Shown: positions 9,686 through 18,830 of the stretch, piece after piece
Numbering within the stretch: position 1 is the first letter of the stretch
How the letters are laid out: each line of letters begins with the position of its first letter
NCBI RefSeq assembly: GCF_007860075.1
Contig: NZ_SJPP01000001.1
Location: 558,001-622,000, forward strand
Direction of reading: 5' to 3'
Source of the DNA: Symmachiella macrocystis
GTDB taxonomy: Bacteria; Planctomycetota; Planctomycetia; Planctomycetales; Planctomycetaceae
Length of the DNA stretch: 64,000 nt
The notes under the pieces: generated by a model
Databases searched by the model: none
Seen by the model: only the letters and a program-made list of their open reading frames with translations
Told to the model about the DNA's origin: nothing
Translations under genes and position numbers: made by a program

Positions 9686-10253
9686 TCAAGGCAATTCACA
9701 ATTGGGACATTTCATGTGAACTTCCTCCGTCGGGGAATGCGCCAACAGGTATGCCTTTTGGGTTCGTGCAAAGCACTGTTCACAGAACGGACCACTACCA
9801 ATACCGTTTTCGCGGCGCACATAAAAAGTGTCGCCTTCGATTTCTCATTTCCCGGATAAAGGAATGTCGGAAAAGCTGAGTCGCATTACCGCAATAAACC
9901 CAAGTATTTCCCAATAAGTCGTCTGCAATAGGGCTTTGTCGCGTCCTACGGGCGGTTCCGGTTGGTATCGCTGGCTCCACGTCAATAAAGAAGGTTTCTG
10001 TTTCCACAGCTTCCTGATGTGCTTGCATCAAGGCCTCGTGCGTCTTATTCGACTCTACTCGGACAGCATCGTCCATACGGCTATTCACGAAATGTAATAC
10101 CTGTTTCGTACTCTCCTGGTTGCCCTGTTCCACGAATTGCCGGAGAAGCTCCTTGATTCTGCCCCCTTGGGGATTCACTTCAGACATCCGTCCATCAAAG
10201 GCGGGCTTGCGGGGCTTAGGACGTTTAAAAAGTTGAAGAAGCGAGCGCAGCAT
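9686..10253 (-). pseudogene. Zinc-ribbon protein gene broken by two single-base frameshifts
   Basis: The reading frame from ATG 10253 (MLRSLLQLFKRPKPRKP...) runs well to TWVYCGN at about 9887. There the sense passes to a second frame (CDSAFPTFLYPGNEK), and at about 9843 to a third (IEGDTFYVRRENGIGSGPF, then CEQCF, ending MKCPNCELP at stop 9686-9688). Adding one T near 9885 and one A near 9843 restores a continuous protein of about 188 residues with three Cys pairs (CGNC, CEQC, CPNC), a pattern typical of zinc ribbons. Before them lies a charged helical segment (RIKELLRQFVEQGNQEST). Both breaks fall beside short T or A runs, so sequencing error and true decay are both possible. No family recognised; zinc binding is inferred from the Cys spacing. 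Confidence 0.7.
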
Positions 10254-10865
10254 TATGTTTTGGCTTCTGTCAACTGAGTTGAAGTTAGACGGTACTTTTG
10301 CCAGAGATCGCAGGGTGCCCCCGAAAGATTCTATCGGTACGGCACAGACGTGGGAGGGATGTTCCTATCAGCCAAGTCCAACCTTCAGCAAACCTACTGC
10401 CGACTTCGTCGTCCCGGATAGAATCTAAATGGGCCACCCGCGAAAGTCCAATCGGCGGTTGTTCGGCCTACGGGATTGTGACCGACGCTGGTTGTTGGAT
10501 GACCGTTTAGCAGCGATCCGGGGATTAGATAACCCTCCCCGCGTTAAACAACAAACGACTTGCGTCACTGCGATCGTTCCATTCGCAGCCAGCGTGACAT
10601 GTGTGCCCCCCAACCAACGAGTAATCGTTTCTGACAACGTGTTGCGGCCCGTCGCCATAGACGCCAAGTGCCGAGAATTCGCCGAAAAATGCAGAATTAC
10701 CGGGAATTTCGTCAGGCAATTTTTAGTCACGGTTTGCCTATCTCTGTGGCCGGCTGCTTTATTCGTGTATCATGAAAATAGAAGAAAAGGAGCATTGCTG
10801 TTTCATCGACTTGTTGTGGTTGAAACGGCGTTCCAACCCGCAAGTCAGATTTTGTAAGCTAGAAC
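10254..10865. other. Intergenic region, 612 bp, no supported gene
   Basis: Opposing reading frames of 142 codons (plus, 10429-10857) and 101 codons (minus, 10425-10730) overlap here. Neither has a ribosome-binding site or recognisable motif, and both look like chance frames. The region should hold the promoter of the DUF1501-DUF1553 pair; none was assigned. Confidence 0.4.
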
Positions 10866-12314
10866 ATGATGCAATTCAGTCGTCGCGGAATGCTTTCACT
10901 TTCCGGATTTGGCTTGGGACAAATTGCCGTTGCCGATTTACTTGGTGGGGACCAGCAATTCGGTGCGGAAACGCCGGAGCCCTCCCGCATTCCGATCCAC
11001 GGTGATCTTCGCGCGCGGAAAACGCATTTTCCGGCGGGTGCCAAAGCGGTCATCCAGCTGATCCAAAACGGCGGTCCCAGTCAGATGGACTTGTTCGACC
11101 CCAAGCCACTGCTGACACAAATGGCCGGCAAACCACACCCCGATGGAGTCGAAATTCACCAACCAGATAACGTCAACAGCCTGCTCCCTTCGCCGTTGAA
11201 GTTTCAAAAATATGGTGAATGCGGCATGGACGTTTCCGAAGCGTTGCCGCACATCAGCACCGTTGTGGATGACCTATGCTTTGTGCGTTCGATGTACACA
11301 GAGCACAACAATCACCTGGAGGGGCTCAACATGCTCCTCACCTGCAAGATATTTCCCGGCAGACCGGTGATGGGAGCGTGGATCAGCTATGCCTTGGGCA
11401 CCGAAAATAATAATCTGCCGGCGTACGTCGTCTTGCGCGACCCGGATGGATACACAATCGGAGGGAAACAACTTTGGGCCAACGCCTTTCTGCCTGCGTT
11501 GTACCAGGGCGTTGAGTTCAGTACGCGCGGCGCACCGATCCACCATTTGAATCCTCCGGCGTCACTTCCGCCGGGCGCTCAGCGCGCCAACTTGGACTTT
11601 CTCAATCAACTGAACGCTCGACATCTCCGCAATCGTCCCGGCGAGTCTGAGTTGGAATCGCGGATCGAGAACTTCGAACTGGCAGCACGGATGCAACTGG
11701 AAGCGCCCAGTGTGCTCGATTTGGCCGGAGAAACACAGGAAACACAGAAACTCTACGGCCTCGATAAACCGGCGACTGCAAAATACGGCACGCGCTGTTT
11801 GATGGCGCGCCGCCTTGTCGAATCGGGCGTGAGGTTTGTGCAAGTCACCACAAGCCCCGGGCAACCGTGGGACCATCACAACGATATCGGCAAAGGCATG
11901 TCGAATATTGCCACTGCGACGGACCAAGGGGCGGCGGCGCTCATCAAAGATCTCAAGCAACGCGGATTGCTCGATAGCACGATTGTCATGTGGGCCGGAG
12001 AGTTTGGTCGTCTGCCCACGACACAAAATGGAAAAGGCCGCGACCACAACCGCAACGCGTTCACTCTCTGGTTTGCCGGAGGCGGATTTAAGCCGGGGCT
12101 GATCTATGGCGAAACCGACGAGTTTGGTTACAAAAGCATCGTCAATCGAGTCGGCGTTCCCGATATGATCGCCACCGTCTGCCATCAGTTGGGGTTAGAC
12201 CACCAGAGAGTCCAGTTTCCTCTGGGCGGTCGTGTTGAGACTCCTTCCAATGTGACCGTCACCGGCGCCAAAGTCGTTGGCGACCTGTTGAGCAACACAG
12301 TCTATAGTTCATGA
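10866..12314 (+). CDS. DUF1501 family protein
   Basis: A 482-residue DUF1501 protein of the sulfatase-like alkaline-phosphatase fold. It begins with a twin-arginine-like export segment (SRRGMLSLSGFGLGQIAVADLL). Family marks are IQNGGPSQMDLFDPKP near residue 65, MYTEHNNHLEGLNML, GVRFVQVTTSPGQPWDHHNDI, VMWAGEFGRLPTTQNGKGRDHN and the C-terminal DMIATVCHQLGLDH. It is predicted to be exported. In planctomycetes these proteins are nearly always paired with DUF1549/DUF1553 cytochrome proteins, as here: the partner starts 9 bp downstream, which supports translational coupling. The usual order is DUF1553 then DUF1501; here it is reversed. Biochemical role is unproven for the family. Confidence 0.92.
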   Translation: MMQFSRRGMLSLSGFGLGQIAVADLLGGDQQFGAETPEPSRIPIHGDLRARKTHFPAGAKAVIQLIQNGGPSQMDLFDPKPLLTQMAGKPHPDGVEIHQPDNVNSLLPSPLKFQKYGECGMDVSEALPHISTVVDDLCFVRSMYTEHNNHLEGLNMLLTCKIFPGRPVMGAWISYALGTENNNLPAYVVLRDPDGYTIGGKQLWANAFLPALYQGVEFSTRGAPIHHLNPPASLPPGAQRANLDFLNQLNARHLRNRPGESELESRIENFELAARMQLEAPSVLDLAGETQETQKLYGLDKPATAKYGTRCLMARRLVESGVRFVQVTTSPGQPWDHHNDIGKGMSNIATATDQGAAALIKDLKQRGLLDSTIVMWAGEFGRLPTTQNGKGRDHNRNAFTLWFAGGGFKPGLIYGETDEFGYKSIVNRVGVPDMIATVCHQLGLDHQRVQFPLGGRVETPSNVTVTGAKVVGDLLSNTVYSS

Positions 12315-12323
12315 CCTGACGGA

Positions 12324-15305
12324 ATGACGAAACTTCTTATGTCGAATTACTTGATGATCGTGATTGCCGCGATCGTAATTGCTGACGGGTCGATGGCCTC
12401 GGCTGATGTTGTTGAAAAGCCTGTCTTTGAAAAAGACGTTCTGCCGATCTTCACACGCTACTGTTTCAACTGCCACGGCAAGAGTTCGCCGCAGTTGGGA
12501 CTCGACCTGCGTTCAGCCCGTTTGACGATGCGCGGCAGCCAGAACGGAGCGGTCCTCGTCAAAGGGTCGCTGGAAGAGAGTCTGTTATGGAAGAAGGTCT
12601 CGACCCGCGAAATGCCGCCGGCGATCTTCAAGCTCAGACTGTCTGATGATGAAATCGAGACGGTGCGCCGTTGGATCGAAACCGGTGCGCCGTCCGACGA
12701 ATCGACCGAGTTGCCCGAGGACGTCCAACAGCATTTCGCACGATTCGAAAAAGAGATCCAACCCATTCTGACAGAGCGCTGCGTCGCATGTCACGGCGAG
12801 GACGAACCGGATGCCGCGTTAGACCTCAGCAGCTTGGAGTCTCTAGTCCGCGGTAGCAAAAGCGGCCCGGTGATTGTAGAAGGTTTTTCCGACAAGAGCA
12901 TTCTCATCCGAAAAGTCGCCAGCCATGCTATGCCTCCGCCCGACTCGGACGATCCACTGTCTGCCGCTGAAATTCAAACCATCACCCATTGGATCGACAA
13001 AGGCCGGTTTGCGGATTTTGTCGAAGTGACGCCGCGGCACAGTCAGTCAGCGGATTCGATGGTGACTTCGACGATTACTGACGAGGATCGTCAGTTTTGG
13101 GCGTTCCAGAAACCCGTGGCTGTCCCACTGCCCGAGGTGAAAGCCAAACAGCGCGTTCGTACTCCTATCGATCAATTTATTCTGGCAAAATTGGAATCGC
13201 GTGGACTGACGTACTCACCCGATGCGTCAAAACTCACGCTGCTCAGGCGGGCCTGTTTCGATCTGACCGGCCTCCCGCCGACCCCCGCTCAGACGCGTGA
13301 ATTCTTAGACGACGACCGCCCGGATGCTTACGAACACCTGATCGATCGACTACTCGCATCACCGCACTATGGCGAACGTTGGGGGCGGCATTGGCTCGAC
13401 GTGGTGGGCTATGTGGATACCGCGGGGAAAGACTTCAACCCCACGAAGGCCACGTTGTCCGACGGCTATTGGCGTTATCGTGATTACGTCGTCAATGCGA
13501 CGAATCAAGACACTCCCTGGGACCGTTTTTTGGTCCAGCAGATCGCAGGTGACGAATTAGTCGATTGGCGAAACGCGGAAAAATACACGCCCGAAATTTT
13601 GGAACTTCTCACGGCGACCGGCTATCTGCGCAATGTGTTGGACGCCACCGATGAAGATATTTCGAACCTGCCGTTCGATCGCTATGAAGCCTTGTTCATG
13701 CTCATGGAAAGGGTCTCATCAAGCACGCTGGGGATGACTTTGGCGTGTGCACGCTGCCACGATCATAAGTTCGATCCGATTCCTCAAGCAGACTATTATC
13801 GTTTTCTGTCGTTGTTTACGTCGGCATACAATCCCACCGATTGGTTGCCGCCCAAGAAACGACATCTCTACCACGTCTCGAAAACCGAGCAGACCGAAAT
13901 TGAGCGGAAAAAGAAGGAAGCCAACGCGACTCTGAGCAAGTTGCAAACGCAGCTCAAGAAGCTTCGCGCGCCTTATCGGGATCGTTTGCGTAAGGAAAAA
14001 CTCAATCAGATCCCCGAAGCGGTCCGTGCCGATGTCGAAGCAGCCCTCGCAATAGCAGCGAAAAAACGCGACAAGAACCAGAAAGAGCTTGCGAGCAAGT
14101 ACGAAAAAACCGTTTCCGTGACAGATGCTCAAGTCGATGCGGCCTTGAGCGAGGCCGACCGCATGGCTTGCGACACGTTGCAAGAACAAATCCGAGATGG
14201 CCAAGCGGTTCTGGACACGCTTCGCATCGAGAAAATACAGGCTCTTTGGGATGTCGGTGAGGCTCCCACTATTCGCCTGCTACACCGCGGCGATGTCGAG
14301 TTCGCCGGCCCGACAGTCAGTCCGGGATTCCTCACGGTTCTGAGCGAACCGGGCATGTCCGCTGCCATTCCCGCGACAACAGCAGTGGGAAACACGACCG
14401 GCTTGCGTCTGGCCTTTGCTGAATGGTTGACCAATCCCGACCACCCTTTAACCGCGCGGGTGATTGTGAATCGTTTGTGGCAGCATCATTTTGGCCGTGG
14501 TATCGTGGCTACGCCGGGGAATTTCGGCATCTCCGGTACGCCTCCCACACACCCGCAGCTGCTGGATTGGTTGGCTGTAGAATTCATGCGGCAAGGCTGG
14601 AGCGCAAAACGTTTCCACAAAATGATGATGACCTCGACGGCTTACCGACAGACATCAAAAACGGGAACAGACGAGGAACAGGATAGAAAAATCGCCGGAC
14701 AGTCATCTCCTTCTGTCATCGATCGAGAGAACCGACTGCTTTGGCGAATGAACCTGCGGCGACTCGATGCCGAAGCTTTGCGCGATTCCGTCGTTGCTGT
14801 CAGTGGTCAGGGGGACTATACGCTGGGCGGACCGCCGGTATTGCTGGAAGCGACGTCCAGCGGTTTGCAGACCGTTGCTGCTGACAAGCGGCGCAGCATT
14901 TATCTCATAGCCCGCCGGACGAACCCGCTTACATTCTTGCGTGTGTTCGATTTTCCGATCATCGACGTTAACTGCACGCGCCGGTCGGCATCGGCGACGC
15001 CGCTGCAGTCGTTAACGATGATCAACAGCGAATTCCTCACCGACAGCGCCGACCACCTAGCGCGCCGCGTTGAAGAAACCGTCGGAAGCGATGCTCCGCT
15101 GGACAAGAAGATTGAGCAGGCCTACTGGTTCGCGCTTTCAAGGAGTCCGTCGCACTCTGAAGTCGAAGCTGCGCAAGAGCACTTGCAGCACCTGGATCAA
15201 CTCTATGAAGCCTCCGACGCCGCGGGAGCCGATGTGCCGAAGAAGTCCTTCGCACAATTCGTCCACATGCTCCTGTGCTCCAATGAGTTTCTGTACATCG
15301 ATTAG
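12324..15305 (+). CDS. Planctomycete cytochrome c / DUF1549 / DUF1553 protein
   Basis: A 993-residue exported protein. The order is signal peptide (~1-27), two tandem planctomycete cytochrome-c-like domains with haem motifs CFNCH (47-51) and CVACH (153-157), DUF1549 (~275-490; RRACFDLTGLPPTP, HWLDVVGYVDTAGKD), a Lys/Glu-rich coiled-coil-like insert (~525-630) and DUF1553 (~690-960; VIVNRLWQHHFGRGIV, MMMTSTAYRQTS). A third CxxCH (CARCH, 475-479) lies at the end of DUF1549. Tandem cytochrome modules followed by this pair are typical of planctomycetes, where such proteins are often linked to polysaccharide breakdown, but the reaction is not established. The start is 9 bp after the DUF1501 stop. 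Confidence 0.93.
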   Translation: MTKLLMSNYLMIVIAAIVIADGSMASADVVEKPVFEKDVLPIFTRYCFNCHGKSSPQLGLDLRSARLTMRGSQNGAVLVKGSLEESLLWKKVSTREMPPAIFKLRLSDDEIETVRRWIETGAPSDESTELPEDVQQHFARFEKEIQPILTERCVACHGEDEPDAALDLSSLESLVRGSKSGPVIVEGFSDKSILIRKVASHAMPPPDSDDPLSAAEIQTITHWIDKGRFADFVEVTPRHSQSADSMVTSTITDEDRQFWAFQKPVAVPLPEVKAKQRVRTPIDQFILAKLESRGLTYSPDASKLTLLRRACFDLTGLPPTPAQTREFLDDDRPDAYEHLIDRLLASPHYGERWGRHWLDVVGYVDTAGKDFNPTKATLSDGYWRYRDYVVNATNQDTPWDRFLVQQIAGDELVDWRNAEKYTPEILELLTATGYLRNVLDATDEDISNLPFDRYEALFMLMERVSSSTLGMTLACARCHDHKFDPIPQADYYRFLSLFTSAYNPTDWLPPKKRHLYHVSKTEQTEIERKKKEANATLSKLQTQLKKLRAPYRDRLRKEKLNQIPEAVRADVEAALAIAAKKRDKNQKELASKYEKTVSVTDAQVDAALSEADRMACDTLQEQIRDGQAVLDTLRIEKIQALWDVGEAPTIRLLHRGDVEFAGPTVSPGFLTVLSEPGMSAAIPATTAVGNTTGLRLAFAEWLTNPDHPLTARVIVNRLWQHHFGRGIVATPGNFGISGTPPTHPQLLDWLAVEFMRQGWSAKRFHKMMMTSTAYRQTSKTGTDEEQDRKIAGQSSPSVIDRENRLLWRMNLRRLDAEALRDSVVAVSGQGDYTLGGPPVLLEATSSGLQTVAADKRRSIYLIARRTNPLTFLRVFDFPIIDVNCTRRSASATPLQSLTMINSEFLTDSADHLARRVEETVGSDAPLDKKIEQAYWFALSRSPSHSEVEAAQEHLQHLDQLYEASDAAGADVPKKSFAQFVHMLLCSNEFLYID

Positions 15306-15725
15306 CTAGCCGAGCGCCCCGCGCATGTCAGAAAACCCAAGCCAGCGTCTTTCGATTGATCTGATCAAAACGAGGTTATCGAATTAAAACTTGCAGACCC
15401 CGGCAAGCCGTGATGGCGGGGGACCAAGTAATACTGTGCGGTGTGGCTGACGAATAGCAGTACGTCGAGACCGTTGCATGCGTGAAATCTGTCAATGACC
15501 AAATGGTAATCGCTCATTGTTTGCGATACATTCGTTGTCTCGCACTGCGTGTCAGTGGACTTGCCCTTGTCTGTGAAAGACGGTTGAGTCAGCAAGGCCA
15601 ATCGTATCCACTCAATGACAACGACAGCATCGCGCCGGTTGACCAGATAGGTCGGCAGACCCAAGTGCCGCTGAGTCCAAACGAGTCATATCGCGACGTA
15701 CCGATTTTCATAAAAGGATAATTTG
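15306..15725. other. Intergenic region, 420 bp, no supported gene
   Basis: A 99-codon minus-strand frame (15365-15664) has no family resemblance and no ribosome-binding site. The only feature that could be assigned is the AAGGA box at about 15714-15718 that serves the next gene. Confidence 0.4.
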
Positions 15726-16694
15726 ATGTTAACTCGACGAAAAATGATTGCAAAATCACTCGGTGCCGCTTCCGTATCAGGAATTGCGTTGGGCAGCATG
15801 TTTTCACCAGAATTGTTGGCCATCGATTACCCACAGCCGGTTCCCGAAGCCAAGGGACTCACGGCGTATTGCAATCATTCGAATCTCATTGTGCGCTACG
15901 ACAATTTGCCGATCCTCGCGTATCGGGCGCAGTCGAACTTGAAGTATCCCTACTTTTATCCCTTGAACGGCCCCAATTCGGGATTGCCGTTAACTACCGA
16001 GAGCGCTCTCCCCTACCCGCACCATCGCAGTTTGTGGTTAGGCTGCGACCCACTCAACGGTGGGAACTACTGGGGGGACAATCCTTTGAAGACAGGTCAA
16101 ATTCGTTCTGTCGAATTAGCACTGGACACCGAGAAGCAGACCGACAACTTGGTGACCTTCAACGAGAGATGCGAATGGACTCGCCCCGGCAGCACGCCGC
16201 TGAACGATGTGCGTCAATACACCATCACGCGTCCCCATGATTCACAAATCTGGATCGATTGCGAGTTTGAGATCACCGCCATCGAAGATATCTCCATCAA
16301 GCGGGCGAAACATTCGTTCTTTGCTATGCGGGCCGCTTCGGACATTTCTCCCGCCTATGGCGGAACGCTGATGAATTCCCACGGAGATCTCAACGCCAAA
16401 GGCACCTATGGAAAAACCGCGGATTGGTGTGGTTATTTTGGCAAGCGAAAGCTCCGACCGGAATTGGTCGAAGGGATTTGCATCATGAATCACCCGGAGA
16501 ATTTCGGAGGCAACTGCCCGTGGTTCACGCGGGACTATGGCCATCTTTCACCGTCGCCGTTGGCTTTCCTCAAGTCACCTTGGACGATGTCGGAAGGGGA
16601 AACACTCAACCTGCGCTATCGCGTCGTCCTGCACACCGGCACACCCCAAGAAGCCAAGCTGAACGAACTGTACCAACAATGGACCGCGGTCTAA
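15726..16694 (+). CDS. PmoA-like DUF6807 family protein
   Basis: A 322-residue exported protein. The N-terminus (LTRRKMIAKSLGAASVSG...) is a twin-arginine-type signal. The mature part carries features of planctomycete PmoA-like/DUF6807 proteins: YPYFYPLNGPNSGLPLT near residue 75, PHHRSLWLGCDPLNGGNYW near 100, ADWCGYFGK, GICIMNHPENFG and FTRDYGHLSPSP. Despite the PmoA label these are soluble beta-rich proteins and not methane monooxygenase subunits; they are often found near carbohydrate-related genes. The ATG at 15726 is chosen over an in-frame TTG one codon earlier because AAGGA is correctly spaced. It is monocistronic. Confidence 0.85.
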   Translation: MLTRRKMIAKSLGAASVSGIALGSMFSPELLAIDYPQPVPEAKGLTAYCNHSNLIVRYDNLPILAYRAQSNLKYPYFYPLNGPNSGLPLTTESALPYPHHRSLWLGCDPLNGGNYWGDNPLKTGQIRSVELALDTEKQTDNLVTFNERCEWTRPGSTPLNDVRQYTITRPHDSQIWIDCEFEITAIEDISIKRAKHSFFAMRAASDISPAYGGTLMNSHGDLNAKGTYGKTADWCGYFGKRKLRPELVEGICIMNHPENFGGNCPWFTRDYGHLSPSPLAFLKSPWTMSEGETLNLRYRVVLHTGTPQEAKLNELYQQWTAV

Positions 16695-16810
16695 TTCCTC
16701 TCCTTGGATTTCGGCGTAAGTCATTGCCGCACAACGATTCGCCGGGCGGCTCATCAGTAGGGGCACCTTTCACCCCGATCACGGCGCAATTGTTCTACCG
16801 AAATATTCGA

Positions 16811-16838
16811 TGAGTTAGCAGTTTGGCAACTGGTTCCA
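16811..16838 (+). repeat. Solo copy of a short dispersed motif
   Basis: GTTAGCAGTTTGGCAACTGG followed by TTCCACC resembles GTTAGCGATTTTGCAACTGA at 25643-25662 and the inverse copy at 26463-26485. All are intergenic. It is probably a remnant of the element described around the lipoprotein gene at 25.7-26.3 kb. Confidence 0.4.
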
Positions 16839-16900
16839 CCAACTTCAGGCCAATCCTAAACTTGTCAATTAGGTTTGTGCCTGTGGGACCCGAGAAACAC

Positions 16901-16960
16901 AAAAACCCCAACGAACCCCTTCGGTCCCGTGTCTTAGGGGCCTATGGGGTTCGTTGGGGT
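16901..16960 (-). terminator. Intrinsic terminator of tRNA-Leu
   Basis: A perfect 14-bp inverted repeat (16906-16919 with 16946-16959, arm CCCCAACGAACCCC) encloses a 26-nt loop. On the minus strand it is followed directly by TTTTT. It lies 13 bp past the 3' end of the tRNA, so it most likely ends tRNA transcription. Confidence 0.85.
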
Positions 16961-16972
16961 CGATTTGTAGAG

Positions 16973-17057
16973 TGCCGAAGGTGGGACTTGAACCCACACG
17001 AGGTTTACCCTCACTGGATTTTGAATCCAGCGCGTCTGCCAATTCCGCCACTTCGGC
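16973..17057 (-). tRNA. tRNA-Leu(CAA)
   Basis: Minus-strand sequence folds as a class II tRNA. The acceptor stem is GCCGAAG (17051-17057) with CTTCGGC (16974-16980). The anticodon stem CTGGA/TCCAG holds loop TTCAAAA, giving anticodon CAA that reads UUG. The variable arm is long, as expected for Leu, and the T arm contains GTTCAAGTC. The discriminator base is A. The 3' CCA is not encoded and must be added enzymatically. Confidence 0.96.
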
Positions 17058-17284
17058 TGGGCGTGTTCCTAATATATGGCCTTTGACTTGATCGTCAAGT
17101 CAGCGAACCGGTTGGCGGACCTGGTTTTGGGCAACGCGACATCCGAGAGGACCGATTGTTCCGATTTCGCATCCGCCCTGCCCCTCGCGCAGCCCTGGAC
17201 CGGTTGAACAACTGGGCGGGGCCTTCTAAGCTGGGCGCTTCATTTATCAAGCTATGTCGCCCCAATCCACTGACTGATCGCTCC

Positions 17285-18022
17285 ATGAACCTTGCCGAAA
17301 ACCTTCGCTATTTGTTGCTCCAGGTCCGGAATGCGAATGATCCGATGCAGACCCACGAAGTCGAAAGTTTTTCGCGGGTCCTGGGGGTCTCAACGGAACG
17401 GATTGCTGTCCACGACATGCTCAACAGCCTTCCGTCGCGTCAAAACACCGAGCAAGCGGATATTTGCCTGTTGGGGGGCAGCGGGCATTATTCGGCCGCT
17501 GGCGAAGGGGAATGGCTGATGCGGGCCTTGGATTATCTCCGCCAATTGCATGCAGCGGGCAAGCCGACCTTTGCCTCCTGCTGGGGATTTCAGGCCATGG
17601 CTCGCGCCATGGGAGGAGAAGTGGTCAAGGACATGGAACGGGCCGAGGTCGGAACGCACACGCTGACGTTGACCGAAGCGGGCCGGGCTGATCCGATTTT
17701 TGGTCCTCTGGGGGAAACGTTCTTTGGACAGATGGGGCATGAGGATTGCGTGACGCGCTTACCAGCAAACGCCGTGCTGCTAGCCTCATCCAGGCGGGTG
17801 AAGAACCAGGCATACTGTTTTGCGGATGCGCCGATTTATTGCACGCAGTTTCACCCGGAACTGAATCGCAACGATCTGTTAGCTCGCGTCAAAATCTATC
17901 CGGAATACGTCGAACGGATCGAAAACATTCCGCCGGAACACTTCGGCGAATTGTGCCGCGACACACTGGAAACCGAACAACTGCTGCCACGATTTGTCGA
18001 GCATGTTTTTGGCGGTGGGTGA
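17285..18022 (+). CDS. Class I glutamine amidotransferase domain protein
   Basis: A 245-residue stand-alone class I amidotransferase (GATase1) domain. The nucleophile is Cys99 in ASCWGFQAMARAMGG; the catalytic His190 and Glu192 sit in TQFHPEL. The oxyanion region reads LLGGSGHYSAAGEGEW. It resembles GMP-synthase-type glutaminase domains found as single proteins, which hydrolyse glutamine or a gamma-glutamyl bond. No synthase partner is nearby. The ATG at 17285 is chosen over an upstream start at 17156 because similarity begins at MNLAENLRYLLLQ and the extra residues are low-complexity. It is convergent with the CvpA-like gene. Substrate unknown. Confidence 0.82.
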   Translation: MNLAENLRYLLLQVRNANDPMQTHEVESFSRVLGVSTERIAVHDMLNSLPSRQNTEQADICLLGGSGHYSAAGEGEWLMRALDYLRQLHAAGKPTFASCWGFQAMARAMGGEVVKDMERAEVGTHTLTLTEAGRADPIFGPLGETFFGQMGHEDCVTRLPANAVLLASSRRVKNQAYCFADAPIYCTQFHPELNRNDLLARVKIYPEYVERIENIPPEHFGELCRDTLETEQLLPRFVEHVFGGG

Positions 18023-18040
18023 ACTCCCCGGCGCGGTTGA

Positions 18041-18754
18041 TTACATCCCGGTGCCGCGCTTGGGGGGGCCGCTACTGCTTCCTCCCCCGCTTGAGCCGCC
18101 GCCGGCGCTCAGAGTGTTGCCCGATGAACTGCTAGACGATGCGCCGGAGATCAGTTCGCGGCGGGTGGCGTAGCGGATCGGAAACGCGGCCCACAGGGTA
18201 TCGCTGGGACGTCCGGGACGGCGAAATTCCAGGCCGTCGAACACGCGACGGCGACCTGCGACGCTATTGTTCAATGCGTGCTCGGAGACATATTGCGTAA
18301 AACCCAGCCATTGACGGTCGGGAGCCACCATATTGAGTAGGTTTTTTCGCTCTGGTTTGAATCCGGCAAACTCCCGGGGCAACGGTGCTGTGTGCAAGGC
18401 AGTCAGCAGAAAGGCCATTGTCGTATAACCGGTGATCACGGCGAAGCCCCACCGCCCCGCTTGATAGACCGGCGCGGGAAGTTCGATATCGATGGGCGCA
18501 ATCCATTCGGTGGCAACGCGCAGCAGCGAAACAAATCCGGTAAACAGCAGACACAGCGCCACGATATCGGCATAACCGGCCGGCAGCATACCATCCAGAC
18601 CGATGGCCAGCGGTTCGAAAAAGTTCATCGCCAGCAGCCCGGCAAAGACGACGGACAGCAGGATGATGCCGGCGCCCCAGGCGCCTTCGCTGGCGACGCA
18701 CCAGGTGACGATGCCGAAGACCAATAACAGTAGTCCGTTGAACAACAATTCCAT
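18041..18754 (-). CDS. CvpA-like membrane protein
   Basis: A 237-residue membrane protein with four predicted membrane segments (about 4-20, 26-45, 62-80 and 104-122) in the arrangement of the CvpA/colicin V production family. The first half follows the pattern LLLLVFGIVTWCVASEGAWG...DGMLPAGYADIVALCLLF. A soluble region follows (~125-205). The last ~35 residues are a Ser/Gly low-complexity tail ending PPKRGTGM. In other bacteria CvpA-like proteins support envelope function, but no activity is known. It is transcribed in the same direction as pilT and GspE but 76 bp after them, so co-transcription is possible. Confidence 0.65.
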   Translation of the reverse strand: MELLFNGLLLLVFGIVTWCVASEGAWGAGIILLSVVFAGLLAMNFFEPLAIGLDGMLPAGYADIVALCLLFTGFVSLLRVATEWIAPIDIELPAPVYQAGRWGFAVITGYTTMAFLLTALHTAPLPREFAGFKPERKNLLNMVAPDRQWLGFTQYVSEHALNNSVAGRRRVFDGLEFRRPGRPSDTLWAAFPIRYATRRELISGASSSSSSGNTLSAGGGSSGGGSSSGPPKRGTGM

Positions 18755-18830
18755 GACGATTGGTCAGCCTGTTGGGGCGATAGTAACGCAGCCCGCCGCG
18801 AGCGACGACAGCTACGCGTGGATGTAATAA

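Noticed and set aside
10429-10857. 142-codon plus-strand frame before the DUF1501 gene
   Set aside because: No start signal, no similarity, overlapped by an equally open minus-strand frame; treated as intergenic.
15365-15664. 99-codon minus-strand frame between DUF1553 and PmoA-like genes
   Set aside because: No ribosome-binding site or recognisable family; chance frame is the simpler reading.
16869-17051. 60-codon frame over the tRNA-Leu gene
   Set aside because: It lies inside the tRNA and its terminator; the tRNA fold explains the sequence.
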